A DNA stretch of 20,813 nucleotides, from contig SBFI01000087.1 of the NCBI GenBank assembly GCA_006227875.1, positions 1 through 20,813 on the forward strand, given 5' to 3'. Both the position numbers and the translations under genes were made by a program. Positions 7,151-15,125 of the stretch are shown here, one piece after another; the stretch's first letter is position 1, and the number at the start of each line of letters is the position of its first letter. Source of the DNA: Acidobacteriota bacterium (GTDB taxonomy: Bacteria > Acidobacteriota > Thermoanaerobaculia > Multivoradales > JAHEKO01). The notes beneath the pieces were generated by a model. That model saw nothing but the letters and a program-made list of their open reading frames with translations, did not search any database and was not told the origin of the DNA.

Positions 7151-9475
7151 ATGAGCCTTCTTGAACTCCGACTGCTTGGTGATTTCGACGTCAGGGTCGC
7201 CGACAGGACGATCTACGAGTTCGAATCCCAGAAGGTCCGCGGTCTGCTGGCCTTCTTGATGACCAATCGGGGCCACGTGGTTAGCCGTGATCGGTTGGCC
7301 ACCCTGCTGTGGGCAAGCAAGTCGGAGTCCGCGGCTCGACGCAACCTGCGCCAGGCTCTGCACAATCTGCGCTCCGCCCTCTCCTCCGCCATCGACCCAG
7401 AGGAGGTCTTGATCGTCAGCCACCACGATCTACAGGTGAATCCCGATCTCGACTGCTGGCTCGATGTGGAGCGCTTCGAGGAAGCCACGCGCAGGGGTCT
7501 GAGTGATCCGGGGCCCGATCCCTATCATCTGAGTATCGCCGCGTCGCTCTACACCGGCGACTTTCTCAGTGGCTTCTTCATCAAAGACAGTCCCCCCTTC
7601 GAGGATTGGATGCTGTCCGAGCAGGAGCGGCTGCGGGAAGCGGCGGTCGATTCCTTCCGCACCCTCATCGATTCCTATCTCCGGCGGGGCGAATACCGGT
7701 TCGGCATCCAGTATGCTCGCCGGCTGCTGGCTATCGATCCCCTCTCCGAAGAGGCCCACCGCTCCCTGATGCGGCTCTACGCCCTCTCGGGGCGCCGCTC
7801 CAGAGCCCTGCGCCAATACGAGATTCTGCGCAATCTGCTGAGCTCGGAGCTCAAGGTCGAGCCGTTACCGGACACCCGAGAGCTCCACCAATCGATCCTC
7901 GACCAGACCCTGAGCCCGGCGACCGGCATGGATCGCGAGGGACCGGTGGGTCCGATGATCCCTCTGGTCGGCAGGGAGGAGGTCCACGCGCGGCTCGAGG
8001 GTATCTGGCAGGACGTCATCGCCGGCCGTGGACGGTTGACCTTGATCGAGGGTGAAACCGGTGTCGGGCGAACGCGGCTCGCCAGATCGGTCGTCGACGC
8101 CATCACCGGCAAGCAGGAGGCCGTCGTGCTCCAGGCGCGGGCCTTTGCGGCGACACCGCTTGTCAGCTACGGGCTCTTTCGTCAACTGCTGAGCAGCGGC
8201 CTCGATGACTTCTTGCCGGAAGAGAGCGCCAAGCTGCTCCACCAACTGTCGGCGGAGACCCTCGCGGATCTGACCGCGATGGCCCCGGAGCGCCCGGAGC
8301 TGGCAGCCGACGGTCTCGAGGTGCCAGCGGAGGTGCCGGCCTCGCTGGCCTCACGGCTTGCCGACTCGTGGATCGAGCTGCTGGAGGCGCTGACCAGCTG
8401 GTCCTCCGATTTTCGCCGGGTCGCCCCGGTTATTCTGTTGATCGACGACGCTCACTGGGCCGACCCGGAGAGCCAACGTCTCATGGCCGACCTCGTGCCT
8501 CGGATCTCGGAGCGCCCGGTCTGGGCCTTCGTGACCTCCAATCCCAAGGTCGTGGCCGCCGGCTCCCCGCTCTCCGAGTTGCTGTCGGACAAGATCGAGA
8601 CCAAGGACTCGGTCGACAGGATCGCGCTCGACCGCCTGGAGGCGGGACACCTCCAACAGATCGCTTCGACACTTCTGGGCCGGGCCGGCTTCGAGGAGCT
8701 CGCCGCTTTTCTCAACCGCCAGAGCGCCGGCCTTCCTTTGACCGCGATCGAGATGGTGAACCTCTTCTGGGACGATGGCACCCTGATGCCGCGGGGTGCG
8801 GGGCGCTGGGTGCTGCGCGGCAAGCTCGATCCCGGCCGACATGCTCTCAATCTGCACCAGCTGATCCAGCTGCGGATTCGTCGTCTGCCGACCTCGGCCC
8901 GCCGCCTGCTGGCGGTAGCGGCCACTATCGGCCAGAGGTTCGATGTCGAATTGCTCCAAAAGGCCGCCGGCGAGCACGTGGCAGTCGTCGACACCTGTCT
9001 ACAGCTGATGCTCGAACGCTGGCTGGTCCGCCAGTCGCCATCCACCTGGTCGCCCTCGCGGCGCGAACGCGACATCCTCCTCTGGGCACAGGGGATCCGC
9101 CGGGGTTGGTTCGAGTTCTCCCACGCGGGGATTCGCTCCGCCATCCTGTCGGACATCCGTCCGCGCCGACGCGCGACCCTGCACCGCGAGGTGGCGGATG
9201 CCATGCGGGAGACCCAGGGGCAGGATCACGATGGGTTCCATGAGACCCTCGCCTACCACGAGCTAGCCGCGGGTCGACCCGAATCCGCACTGGCTTCGCT
9301 GGAGACCGCTCTGCGCCACGCCGAGGCCATCGGTGCCAAGGAGACGGCCAGCTGGTATCGACAACGGCTGGAGGAGGTCGGCGAGGAGTTTTCCGAGCAG
9401 GAAGAGACCTCCTCACGGCGCTCAGACGAGTCGAAATCCGGCTCAGGCGTAGAGGTCGAGAAAACGGGAAAGTAG
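7151..9475 (+). CDS. SARP/BTAD-type transcriptional regulator with AAA/STAND ATPase domain
   Basis: The only plus-strand gene, 774 residues from ATG 7151. An in-frame TTG at 7130 is less likely because the domain begins at LELRLLGDFDV. Residues 1 to about 95 form an OmpR/SARP-type winged helix (RGLLAFLMTNRGHVVSRDRLATLLW, split here by its turn near residue 40). Residues about 105-255 are a bacterial transcriptional activation domain with TPR-like helices (RYE.. LYALSGRRSRALRQYE). The ATPase has a Walker A-like GETGVGRT at 301-308, in which arginine replaces the usual lysine, and Walker B VILLIDDAHWADPES near 427-441. The C-terminal third is helical with TPR-like character and a charged tail. 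The architecture resembles AfsR-like activators of secondary metabolism or stress regulons, but no biosynthetic cluster is nearby. Its last 33 bp overlap the convergent amidotransferase gene. Confidence 0.93.
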   Translation: MSLLELRLLGDFDVRVADRTIYEFESQKVRGLLAFLMTNRGHVVSRDRLATLLWASKSESAARRNLRQALHNLRSALSSAIDPEEVLIVSHHDLQVNPDLDCWLDVERFEEATRRGLSDPGPDPYHLSIAASLYTGDFLSGFFIKDSPPFEDWMLSEQERLREAAVDSFRTLIDSYLRRGEYRFGIQYARRLLAIDPLSEEAHRSLMRLYALSGRRSRALRQYEILRNLLSSELKVEPLPDTRELHQSILDQTLSPATGMDREGPVGPMIPLVGREEVHARLEGIWQDVIAGRGRLTLIEGETGVGRTRLARSVVDAITGKQEAVVLQARAFAATPLVSYGLFRQLLSSGLDDFLPEESAKLLHQLSAETLADLTAMAPERPELAADGLEVPAEVPASLASRLADSWIELLEALTSWSSDFRRVAPVILLIDDAHWADPESQRLMADLVPRISERPVWAFVTSNPKVVAAGSPLSELLSDKIETKDSVDRIALDRLEAGHLQQIASTLLGRAGFEELAAFLNRQSAGLPLTAIEMVNLFWDDGTLMPRGAGRWVLRGKLDPGRHALNLHQLIQLRIRRLPTSARRLLAVAATIGQRFDVELLQKAAGEHVAVVDTCLQLMLERWLVRQSPSTWSPSRRERDILLWAQGIRRGWFEFSHAGIRSAILSDIRPRRRATLHREVADAMRETQGQDHDGFHETLAYHELAAGRPESALASLETALRHAEAIGAKETASWYRQRLEEVGEEFSEQEETSSRRSDESKSGSGVEVEKTGK

Positions 9476-10174
9476 AAGCTCGGCGTGCGGTGAAGGCCTC
9501 AGTGTCGCCGACAGCTCGTCCTCGCCCGTCCGCTCCTCCAGGTAGGTGTCCCGGTACATCATCAGACGGGCCTGGAGGTGGCTCTCGTTCATCTCGCTGT
9601 GGAACTGGGTGCCGTAGACCGGTCTATCGCCGAGCCGCAGCACCTGGTAGCGGCAACGGTCCGAGAAAGCCAACTCCTCGCACCCCACGGGAAGTCTCTC
9701 GACCCGATCGTGATGGCCGAGCTGAGCCGCAAAGAGGTCGGGAAAGCCCGCAAAAAGGGGATCGTCCACCCCCGTCTTCGTGAGCTCGATGTCGAAGGAT
9801 CCTACCTCTCCCGTGGCGTGATCGGTGACCACTTCTCCTCCCAGCGTCTGGACGAGAAAGTGATGTCCCCAGCAGGAGCCAAACAGGGGCCGCCCCTCCT
9901 CGATCCATCTCAGCACGAGATCGCCAAGCGGCTTTGTAAAGTCGAACTCCCGGGTGGCGGAGTGGGCCCCCGCCCCACCGAGAAAGAGCACATCGGACGA
10001 GTCGACCCGTGACCAGGAGATGGCGGGCTCCCGCACGACATTGATGCAGTCCATCTCGTCGGCTTCGAGACCGGCCGTCTCCAGAAAGCAGAGCTGCTCT
10101 TGCGCTTCGGCCGCCTCGTCGCCCCGAACCTGGATCAGAATCACTCGCTTCTTCGAGCGACGGCGGGTGTGCAC
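9443..10174 (-). CDS. Class I glutamine amidotransferase-like protein
   Basis: A stand-alone GATase1-fold protein (COG0518-like). The nucleophile elbow is FGSCWGHH, with the cysteine 101 residues from the chosen start, and the His-Glu pair lies in YGTQFHSEM, so the Cys-His-Glu triad looks complete. No synthetase domain follows as in GuaA, so it may act as a free glutaminase-like subunit or on a gamma-glutamyl compound; the substrate is unknown. Start choice is uncertain: GTG at 10174 is used here. TTG at 10195 would place the ribosome-binding region at the edge of the inserted MITE-like element, and GTG at 10144 has the best upstream purines (GAAGAAG) and directly precedes the first beta strand ILIQVRG. 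Its 3' end overlaps the SARP gene by 33 bp, tail to tail. Confidence 0.88.
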   Translation of the reverse strand: MHTRRRSKKRVILIQVRGDEAAEAQEQLCFLETAGLEADEMDCINVVREPAISWSRVDSSDVLFLGGAGAHSATREFDFTKPLGDLVLRWIEEGRPLFGSCWGHHFLVQTLGGEVVTDHATGEVGSFDIELTKTGVDDPLFAGFPDLFAAQLGHHDRVERLPVGCEELAFSDRCRYQVLRLGDRPVYGTQFHSEMNESHLQARLMMYRDTYLEERTGEDELSATLRPSPHAELLLSRFLDLYA

Positions 10175-10205
10175 AGCTTCGGGATCTAGGCGCAAGACGG
10201 AGGTC

Positions 10206-10386
10206 AGCCTGCCTTATTCATGATCGCGCGAGCAGAATGTCGCAAGCGGCCGCCAGATCGGGCCGCACGTAGGGCTGAGCACCGGAGGCATAATTGACAG
10301 AATGTCGAGGATGCGAAGTCCGAGTACGGCCCGAAATGGTGGTCGATCGGGGCATTATGCCGTGGGGCTCATGAATAAGGCAGCCT
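10206..10386. mobile_element. MITE-like element with target-site duplication
   Basis: A non-coding element of 171 bp (10211-10381) with exact 13-bp terminal inverted repeats, GCCTTATTCATGA at 10211-10223 and TCATGAATAAGGC at 10369-10381. It is flanked by the 5-bp direct repeat AGCCT (10206-10210 and 10382-10386), as expected for a transposase-made target duplication. An internal 10-bp direct repeat, CAGAATGTCG, lies at 10233-10242 and 10298-10307. No transposase frame is present, so any movement would depend on a transposase elsewhere. It sits directly after the proline dehydrogenase stop codon (10385-10387), two bases of which fall inside the duplication, and just upstream of the amidotransferase gene. 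The parent insertion-sequence family was not identified. Confidence 0.82.
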
Positions 10387-11284
10387 AGCGGATGCCGAAG
10401 AACTGACGTATCACGTGTCGGGCGATTTCGGGGTTCTCGCGCAGGCGGCGGATGGAGTATGGATACCAGTCCTTGCCATAGGGCACGTAGACCCGGAGAG
10501 GATGGCCGCCGTCGAGAAGGATCTCACGCAGCTCTTCGTCGACGCCGAGGAGCATCTGAAACTCGTAGCGGTCCTTTGGCAGCCGGTGCTTGTCGATGAG
10601 AGCGACGGCCGCACCGACCAGAAACTCGTCGTGCGTTGCGATAGCGGCGTAGACCCCCTGGGTGATCGTCTTTTCCAGGGCGGCAACGAAGTTGTGGCGC
10701 ACCGTCTCATAGCCCTTCCAGGCGATCCGCCGCGGCTCGACATAGATCCCCTTGCACAATCGAACGTTGCCGCTGTCCTCGGGTAGGCCCTCGATATCGC
10801 TCAGGGTCCGACGCATGTAGGACTGGAAGACCACGCCCAGATTGCCGAATCGGGGCTGGAGTTGATGATAGATCTCCAGCGTCGCATCGGTGCAGGTGTG
10901 ATCCTCCATGTCGATGCGCAAGAAGTTGCCAAAGCGCTGCGCAGCTTCGGCGATCTTCTCGACATTCTGACGGCAGAACTCCTGGTCGATCTTGAGACCG
11001 AGCATGGTCAGCTTGATGGAGACGTTCGAGTCCGCTTTCCTCTCGTCGATCTCCTCGAACAGACGAACATACTCCTCGACCGCCTCCTCTGCCTTATCGC
11101 GGACCGTGACCTCCTCGCCCAAAAGGTCGAGGGTCGCCATGGCGCCCCGAGCGTTGAGCTCGCTAACGGTACGAAAGGCCTCGTCACGGGTCTCGCCCGC
11201 TACGTATCTCGACGCCACCCGGCCCACGAGGAACTTGGGCACCAGTGGCAGCGTGGTGACCACAAGCCGGCTGAATAGGCTCAC
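10385..11284 (-). CDS. Proline dehydrogenase (monofunctional PRODH)
   Basis: A 299-residue FAD-dependent enzyme oxidising L-proline to pyrroline-5-carboxylate. The length fits the monofunctional bacterial PRODH of Thermus and Bacillus rather than the PutA fusion. Visible family features are the TIM-barrel strands SIKLTMLG near 98-105, FLRIDMEDH near 140-148 and GVVFQSYMRRT near 170-180, the IATHDEF segment, and the C-terminal YVPYGKDWYPYSIRRLRENP, whose Tyr, Arg-Arg and Glu residues shape the proline site in the family. The GTG start at 11284 follows a strong GGGAGGGG. It begins 33 bp after the di-iron oxygenase gene and is probably in its operon. No P5C dehydrogenase is in the window. The MITE-like insertion abuts the TAG stop without damaging the gene. 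Confidence 0.95.
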   Translation of the reverse strand: MSLFSRLVVTTLPLVPKFLVGRVASRYVAGETRDEAFRTVSELNARGAMATLDLLGEEVTVRDKAEEAVEEYVRLFEEIDERKADSNVSIKLTMLGLKIDQEFCRQNVEKIAEAAQRFGNFLRIDMEDHTCTDATLEIYHQLQPRFGNLGVVFQSYMRRTLSDIEGLPEDSGNVRLCKGIYVEPRRIAWKGYETVRHNFVAALEKTITQGVYAAIATHDEFLVGAAVALIDKHRLPKDRYEFQMLLGVDEELREILLDGGHPLRVYVPYGKDWYPYSIRRLRENPEIARHVIRQFFGIR

Positions 11285-11317
11285 GGACCCCTCCCTGTCA
11301 ATACAGTCAACGTTGGC

Positions 11318-12673
11318 TCAGCTGATGCTATCCGCCCCATTATCTCCATCGGAGCCGTTCCCTTTTGGCGGTGGCTCCTCGGCCACCCAACGGACGGCCC
11401 GCGAACAGGGGCACACACCCCCCACCCGTCGGAGAGAGGGCAACGCTCGAACCGCGTGGCCGAGCTCCAGCTCACCGTTGTGGACACCGGTGAGGAGCTC
11501 GACATAGTTCTTGAAATCGCGACCGGATCGATAGGCATCCGGCAGATGCTTGGCAAGGTGATTCAGATAGGACTCGACGTCCTCGAACTGCTCTCCCTCC
11601 CAGCCGACGAGCTTGAAGGCCGGCACCCCCCGACGACGAAAGAACTCCATATGGGGAAGGTGGAGCAGATCCCTCCAGGCGATCCCCTGTTGGGTGTTCC
11701 TTTCCTCCAGGATCTTGTCCAGCAGGGCCTCGGCCTGGGAGCCGTTGAGCTCGCTCAGCCGCGCCCGGATGTACCGGATGTTGAGATCCCGCACTACTTT
11801 TCCGACCTCTTCGTAGTACTGCTCTTGCGCTTCCGCGTTCTTCATCGGTTTGAGGCCGTAACGGACGTTGGTGCCCCCTCCGCGCTCGTCGCCAAACATC
11901 TCCAGACCCCGCGGCAGCCACTTATTGAGAGCCTTCTGCATGTCGTCGGTGGTGATGTAGACGGAGTCCTGAGCGGCCTTCTCCATCCAACGACGCAACG
12001 GGACCACCCCGGCGGCCAGGTGAAAGGCCTCCTCACGCAGCATCTGGGGCATGCTCTCGGCCATCGGTTTGTAGGCGCTGACACGCTGCATCGAGAGCTG
12101 GTACTTGCCTACCCGATCGATCAGGGCACAGAAGGTGACGTTGTCGACAAAGGAGTCGAAGTCGACGTTGAAGGCACCGAGGATGTGGGAGCCGGTCTTC
12201 ATGGAGAGGATCTCCTCCACCATGTCGGCTCCCGACTGCTCGGAGACGGCCGACCAATCGTCCTCCATGAGCAGGTGGAGCATCTGGTAGCCGTGCCGGA
12301 GCTCCTCGGCCATCATGCGCAGAATCCAGAACTGCTCTTCCTCTTCCTGCGCCCGGGCCAGGGTCAGCTGGTGCTGCTGGATGGAGCCGAACTCGGTGCT
12401 GGCCTGAGCCTTGATCGCACCCAGAAGATGTGACGATTGGTTGGCCTCCATGTCACCCGAGCGGGTGAATTTCGGCTTGCCCTTCATCTCGCCGCATTCG
12501 ATCTCACTGCACATACCCATTTCGCGGAAGGCGCAGAGCTCGAACTTCGGATCCTTGGGGAAGTACTTGTCCCAGTTGTCGAGCAGAAACTCGTAGTCGG
12601 GTAAGAACGTGTCCTTCCACTTGAGAACGGCCTGGTGGAAGCTCTTTGGCAAATGGGTCTTGGTCATGTTCAT
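11318..12673 (-). CDS. Di-iron oxygenase of the BoxB/PaaA family
   Basis: A 451-residue ferritin-like protein. I place the start at ATG 12673 because AGGA lies 8 bases upstream; the longer frame from 12718 adds unconserved residues. Probable iron ligands are Glu in the EEEEQFW helix near 112, the ExxH of AEELRHG (Glu124, His127) and the ExxH of LREEAFH (Glu215, His218). The segment LIDRVGKYQLSMQ followed by MLREEAFHLAAG closely resembles benzoyl-CoA epoxidase BoxB (TDRDGKFQL ... EEAHH), so it is nearer BoxB than PaaA by memory of those sequences. BoxB needs reductase BoxA and hydrolase BoxC, and PaaA needs PaaBCE; none is here. The tail after about 400 is low-complexity and contains CPC. Substrate unknown; neighbours are a GNAT gene and proline dehydrogenase. 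Confidence 0.82.
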   Translation of the reverse strand: MNMTKTHLPKSFHQAVLKWKDTFLPDYEFLLDNWDKYFPKDPKFELCAFREMGMCSEIECGEMKGKPKFTRSGDMEANQSSHLLGAIKAQASTEFGSIQQHQLTLARAQEEEEQFWILRMMAEELRHGYQMLHLLMEDDWSAVSEQSGADMVEEILSMKTGSHILGAFNVDFDSFVDNVTFCALIDRVGKYQLSMQRVSAYKPMAESMPQMLREEAFHLAAGVVPLRRWMEKAAQDSVYITTDDMQKALNKWLPRGLEMFGDERGGGTNVRYGLKPMKNAEAQEQYYEEVGKVVRDLNIRYIRARLSELNGSQAEALLDKILEERNTQQGIAWRDLLHLPHMEFFRRRGVPAFKLVGWEGEQFEDVESYLNHLAKHLPDAYRSGRDFKNYVELLTGVHNGELELGHAVRALPSLRRVGGVCPCSRAVRWVAEEPPPKGNGSDGDNGADSIS

Positions 12674-12724
12674 GGATTCGTTCCTACGTACCTCGCCGGG
12701 TCGGCCCGGCACACGCAACCGGGG

Positions 12725-13177
12725 TTAGGAGAGTCTCTTGGCAAACGAGCGCATCGGCACCGGCTCGAAGCCCAGCTTTTCGAAGAACTCGGCGATGCCG
12801 CCCATCTCCTCGTCCACCAGGGTGCGCACGGTGGTGGCTCCTCGGCGGCGAAGGTGCTCGAGCATCTCATCGGCCAGGCGCCGGCCGACGGCTTGGCCCC
12901 GGTAGTCGGGGTCCACACCCAAAACCTCGATCCAACCGGTGGGCTCCTCGAGACCGAATTCCCCCGACCGCACCTCACCCAGCATAAAGCCAACGACTTT
13001 GCCATCGGCCTCGGCCACCACCGATGCCTCCGGATCGCGCCGTAGGTAGTAGCCGATCCGCCGCTCCCAGACCTCGGGGCGATACTCGCCGCCGATCTTC
13101 TCGTCCAGGGCCGTAATACCGCCGAGATCGGTGTCTTCGAGGGACCGAATCTGCAACTCTGAGCTCTTCTCGGACAT
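12725..13177 (-). CDS. GNAT-family N-acetyltransferase
   Basis: A 150-residue single-domain GNAT protein. The acetyl-CoA-binding motif A is VLGVDPDYRGQAVGRRL near 85-101, matching the Q/RxxGxG/A signature (RGQAVG). It is preceded by the strand pair VVAEADGKVVGFMLG and followed by AEFFEKLGFEPV, the usual motif B and C-terminal strand. It resembles RimI-like or small-molecule acetyltransferases; the substrate cannot be assigned. It is 51 bp upstream of the di-iron oxygenase and 151 bp downstream of lipA, on the same strand. The gap to lipA shows no gene and no convincing terminator. Confidence 0.92.
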   Translation of the reverse strand: MSEKSSELQIRSLEDTDLGGITALDEKIGGEYRPEVWERRIGYYLRRDPEASVVAEADGKVVGFMLGEVRSGEFGLEEPTGWIEVLGVDPDYRGQAVGRRLADEMLEHLRRRGATTVRTLVDEEMGGIAEFFEKLGFEPVPMRSFAKRLS

Positions 13178-13328
13178 TCTTATGGGATGACTCCTGATGG
13201 GCCCCGGAGGGATTCCAGCCGCAACCGGGGCGGGCTGATTCTACCGACTCCCCATTTGAGGCGCAAACCAGCCACGGCGGTCTACAGCGGGATCTCGTAC
13301 AGGTTCGAAGCAGAGTGCCGATCCCCAC

Positions 13329-14243
13329 TCACAGGTGGGAGTGGGCATGGTAGCTGCTGCGTACCAGGGGACCGGCCTCGCAGTGATCGAGACCCACAGC
13401 CAGAGCTAGGTCACGGTAGGCGGCAAATTCCTCGGGATGGACCCAGCGGTCGACCGCCAGGTGTTGGGTGGTGGGCTGCAGATACTGACCGATGGTGAGA
13501 ATCTCCACCCCGGTGTCGCCGATGTCGCTGATGGTCTCCTCGACCTCCTCGGCCGTCTCTCCCAGACCCACCATGATCCCCGTCTTGAGCCGACCCTCGT
13601 AGGCTCCGCCCCTCTTGTCCCGCGCCGCCGCGGCCAGCAGCTCGAGCGACCTCTCGTAGGAACTGCCCGGACGCGCCTGACGGTAGAGACGGGGGACGGT
13701 CTCCATGTTGTGCGAGAAGACCTGCGGTCGCGCCGCCAGCACCACCTCCAGAGCGTCGGGGACACCACGGAAGTCGGGGGTGAGCACCTCCACCGCGGTC
13801 TGCGGTACCCGCTGGTGGACGGCCCGAATGACCGCGGCAAAATGGCCTGCGCCACCGTCGGCCAGGTCGTCCCGATCAACCGAGGTGATCACCGCGTGCT
13901 CGAGCCCCATTCCGGCTACCGCTCGCGCCACGTTCTCGGGCTCGCGGGCGTCGACACCCGGTGCCGGCCGCCCCGAGGTCACGGCGCAGAAACCGCAACG
14001 TCGGGTACAGATATCGCCCAGGATGATGAAGGTGGCGGTGCCGTGCTCACCCCAGCACTCGTAGATGTTGGGGCATCGGGCCTCCTGGCAGACGGTGTTC
14101 AGATCCAGCTCTTCGACCAGACCCTTGACCTCGTGGTACCGCCCGGAGGTGGAGAGGCGGACACGCAGCCACTCCGGCCGCGGCCTGCGCGGTCTCTCGT
14201 CCGGAGCCCCGGAGCCACCGATCTGAACCAGCGTCTCTCCCAT
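13329..14243 (-). CDS. lipA: Lipoyl synthase
   Basis: A 304-residue radical-SAM enzyme that inserts two sulfurs into octanoyl groups on lipoyl domains. Both [4Fe-4S] sites are visible: the auxiliary cluster cysteines C52, C57 and C63 in VCQEARCPNIYEC, and the radical-SAM cluster C79, C83 and C86 in CTRRCGFC. The conserved C-terminal RSSYHA is at 295-300; its serine is the known extra ligand of the auxiliary cluster. Length and motifs are typical. It follows nadC by 24 bp on the same strand and is likely read through from the nad promoter, although the upstream ribosome-binding site is poor. LipB, its usual partner, is absent here. Confidence 0.97.
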   Translation of the reverse strand: MGETLVQIGGSGAPDERPRRPRPEWLRVRLSTSGRYHEVKGLVEELDLNTVCQEARCPNIYECWGEHGTATFIILGDICTRRCGFCAVTSGRPAPGVDAREPENVARAVAGMGLEHAVITSVDRDDLADGGAGHFAAVIRAVHQRVPQTAVEVLTPDFRGVPDALEVVLAARPQVFSHNMETVPRLYRQARPGSSYERSLELLAAAARDKRGGAYEGRLKTGIMVGLGETAEEVEETISDIGDTGVEILTIGQYLQPTTQHLAVDRWVHPEEFAAYRDLALAVGLDHCEAGPLVRSSYHAHSHL

Positions 14244-14267
14244 CGCGCCGCAGTCTAGCAGCTGAAA

Positions 14268-15125
14268 TCAGGTGCTTTCGAAATCGAGGGCTAGATCGAG
14301 CGCCGGAGCACTGTGGGTGATCCAACCGACCGAGATCAGATCGACACCGGTCGCCGCCACCTCGGCGATGGTGTCGGCATCGATACCCCCCGAAGCCTCG
14401 GTTACCGCCCGACCCCGGCACTTGGTTACTGCTGCGGCCAGCATCGCGACCGGCATATTGTCGAGCAGGACGATATCGGCCCCGCCCGCCAGCGCCTCTT
14501 CGAGCTGAGACAGGTCCTCGACCTCGACCTCCACCCTGACCGTGTGACCGGCGACGGCCCGAGCTCTTTCGACGGCGGCCCCGACCCCGCCGGCGATCGC
14601 CACGTGGTTGTCCTTGATGAGGATGGCGTCACCGAGGCTGAATCGATGGTTATGCCCACCACCGATCCGCACCGCGTACTTTTCGAGCGCCCGCAGCCCG
14701 GGGGTCGTCTTGCGGGTGCAGGTGACCCGGGCACCGGTTCCCTCGATGCGCCGCACCAGGTCCCGTGTGGAGGTGGCGATCCCGCACAGATGGCTGAGCA
14801 GGTTGAGCGCCGTGCGCTCGGCGGCGAGCAGCGAACGGGCCGGCCCGTGGACACGAGCGATTCGATCACCGCCAGCGATCTCGTCGCCGTCCCGCCCGAG
14901 GGCCTCGAATTCGACGCTCTCGTCGACTGCCCTGAAGGCGGCAGCCGCGGCCTCGAGGCCACACAAGCAACCGGGGGCGCGGGCGACGATCGACCCCTCG
15001 GCTCTGTGCTCAGCGGGAACCACGGCCTCACTGGTCAGGTCACCGGCCTGGCCCAGATCCTCGTCCAGGGCCCGCCGGACGATGTCGTCGAGCTGCCAGA
15101 GCGGGATGGAGCTCGACCGGCTCAC
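14268..15125 (-). CDS. nadC: Nicotinate-nucleotide pyrophosphorylase (carboxylating)
   Basis: A 285-residue quinolinate phosphoribosyltransferase, converting quinolinate and PRPP to nicotinate mononucleotide with CO2 release. I chose GTG 15125, which overlaps the nadB stop by four bases (GTGA) and has GGAGGG five bases upstream; the longer frame to 15248 would lie inside nadB. Family motifs in order: ALDEDLGQAGDLTS, the TALNLLSHLCGIAT helix, the TRKTTPGLRALEKYAV catalytic segment with GGGHNHR immediately after, ILIKDNH, VEVEVEDL, IVLLDNM, and the phosphate loop TEASGGI. Active-site Arg, Lys and His positions are all present. It is the third gene of the nadABC operon. Confidence 0.97.
   Translation of the reverse strand: MSRSSSIPLWQLDDIVRRALDEDLGQAGDLTSEAVVPAEHRAEGSIVARAPGCLCGLEAAAAAFRAVDESVEFEALGRDGDEIAGGDRIARVHGPARSLLAAERTALNLLSHLCGIATSTRDLVRRIEGTGARVTCTRKTTPGLRALEKYAVRIGGGHNHRFSLGDAILIKDNHVAIAGGVGAAVERARAVAGHTVRVEVEVEDLSQLEEALAGGADIVLLDNMPVAMLAAAVTKCRGRAVTEASGGIDADTIAEVAATGVDLISVGWITHSAPALDLALDFEST

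Noticed and set aside
10206..10386. Intrinsic terminator of the proline dehydrogenase operon
   Set aside because: The terminal repeats are 145 bp apart, there is no T-run, and the flanking 5-bp direct repeats point to an insertion.
13324..13345. CCCACTC/GAGTGGG inverted repeat at the lipA 3' end as a terminator
   Set aside because: It lies mostly inside the lipA coding end, has an eight-base loop and no T-run.
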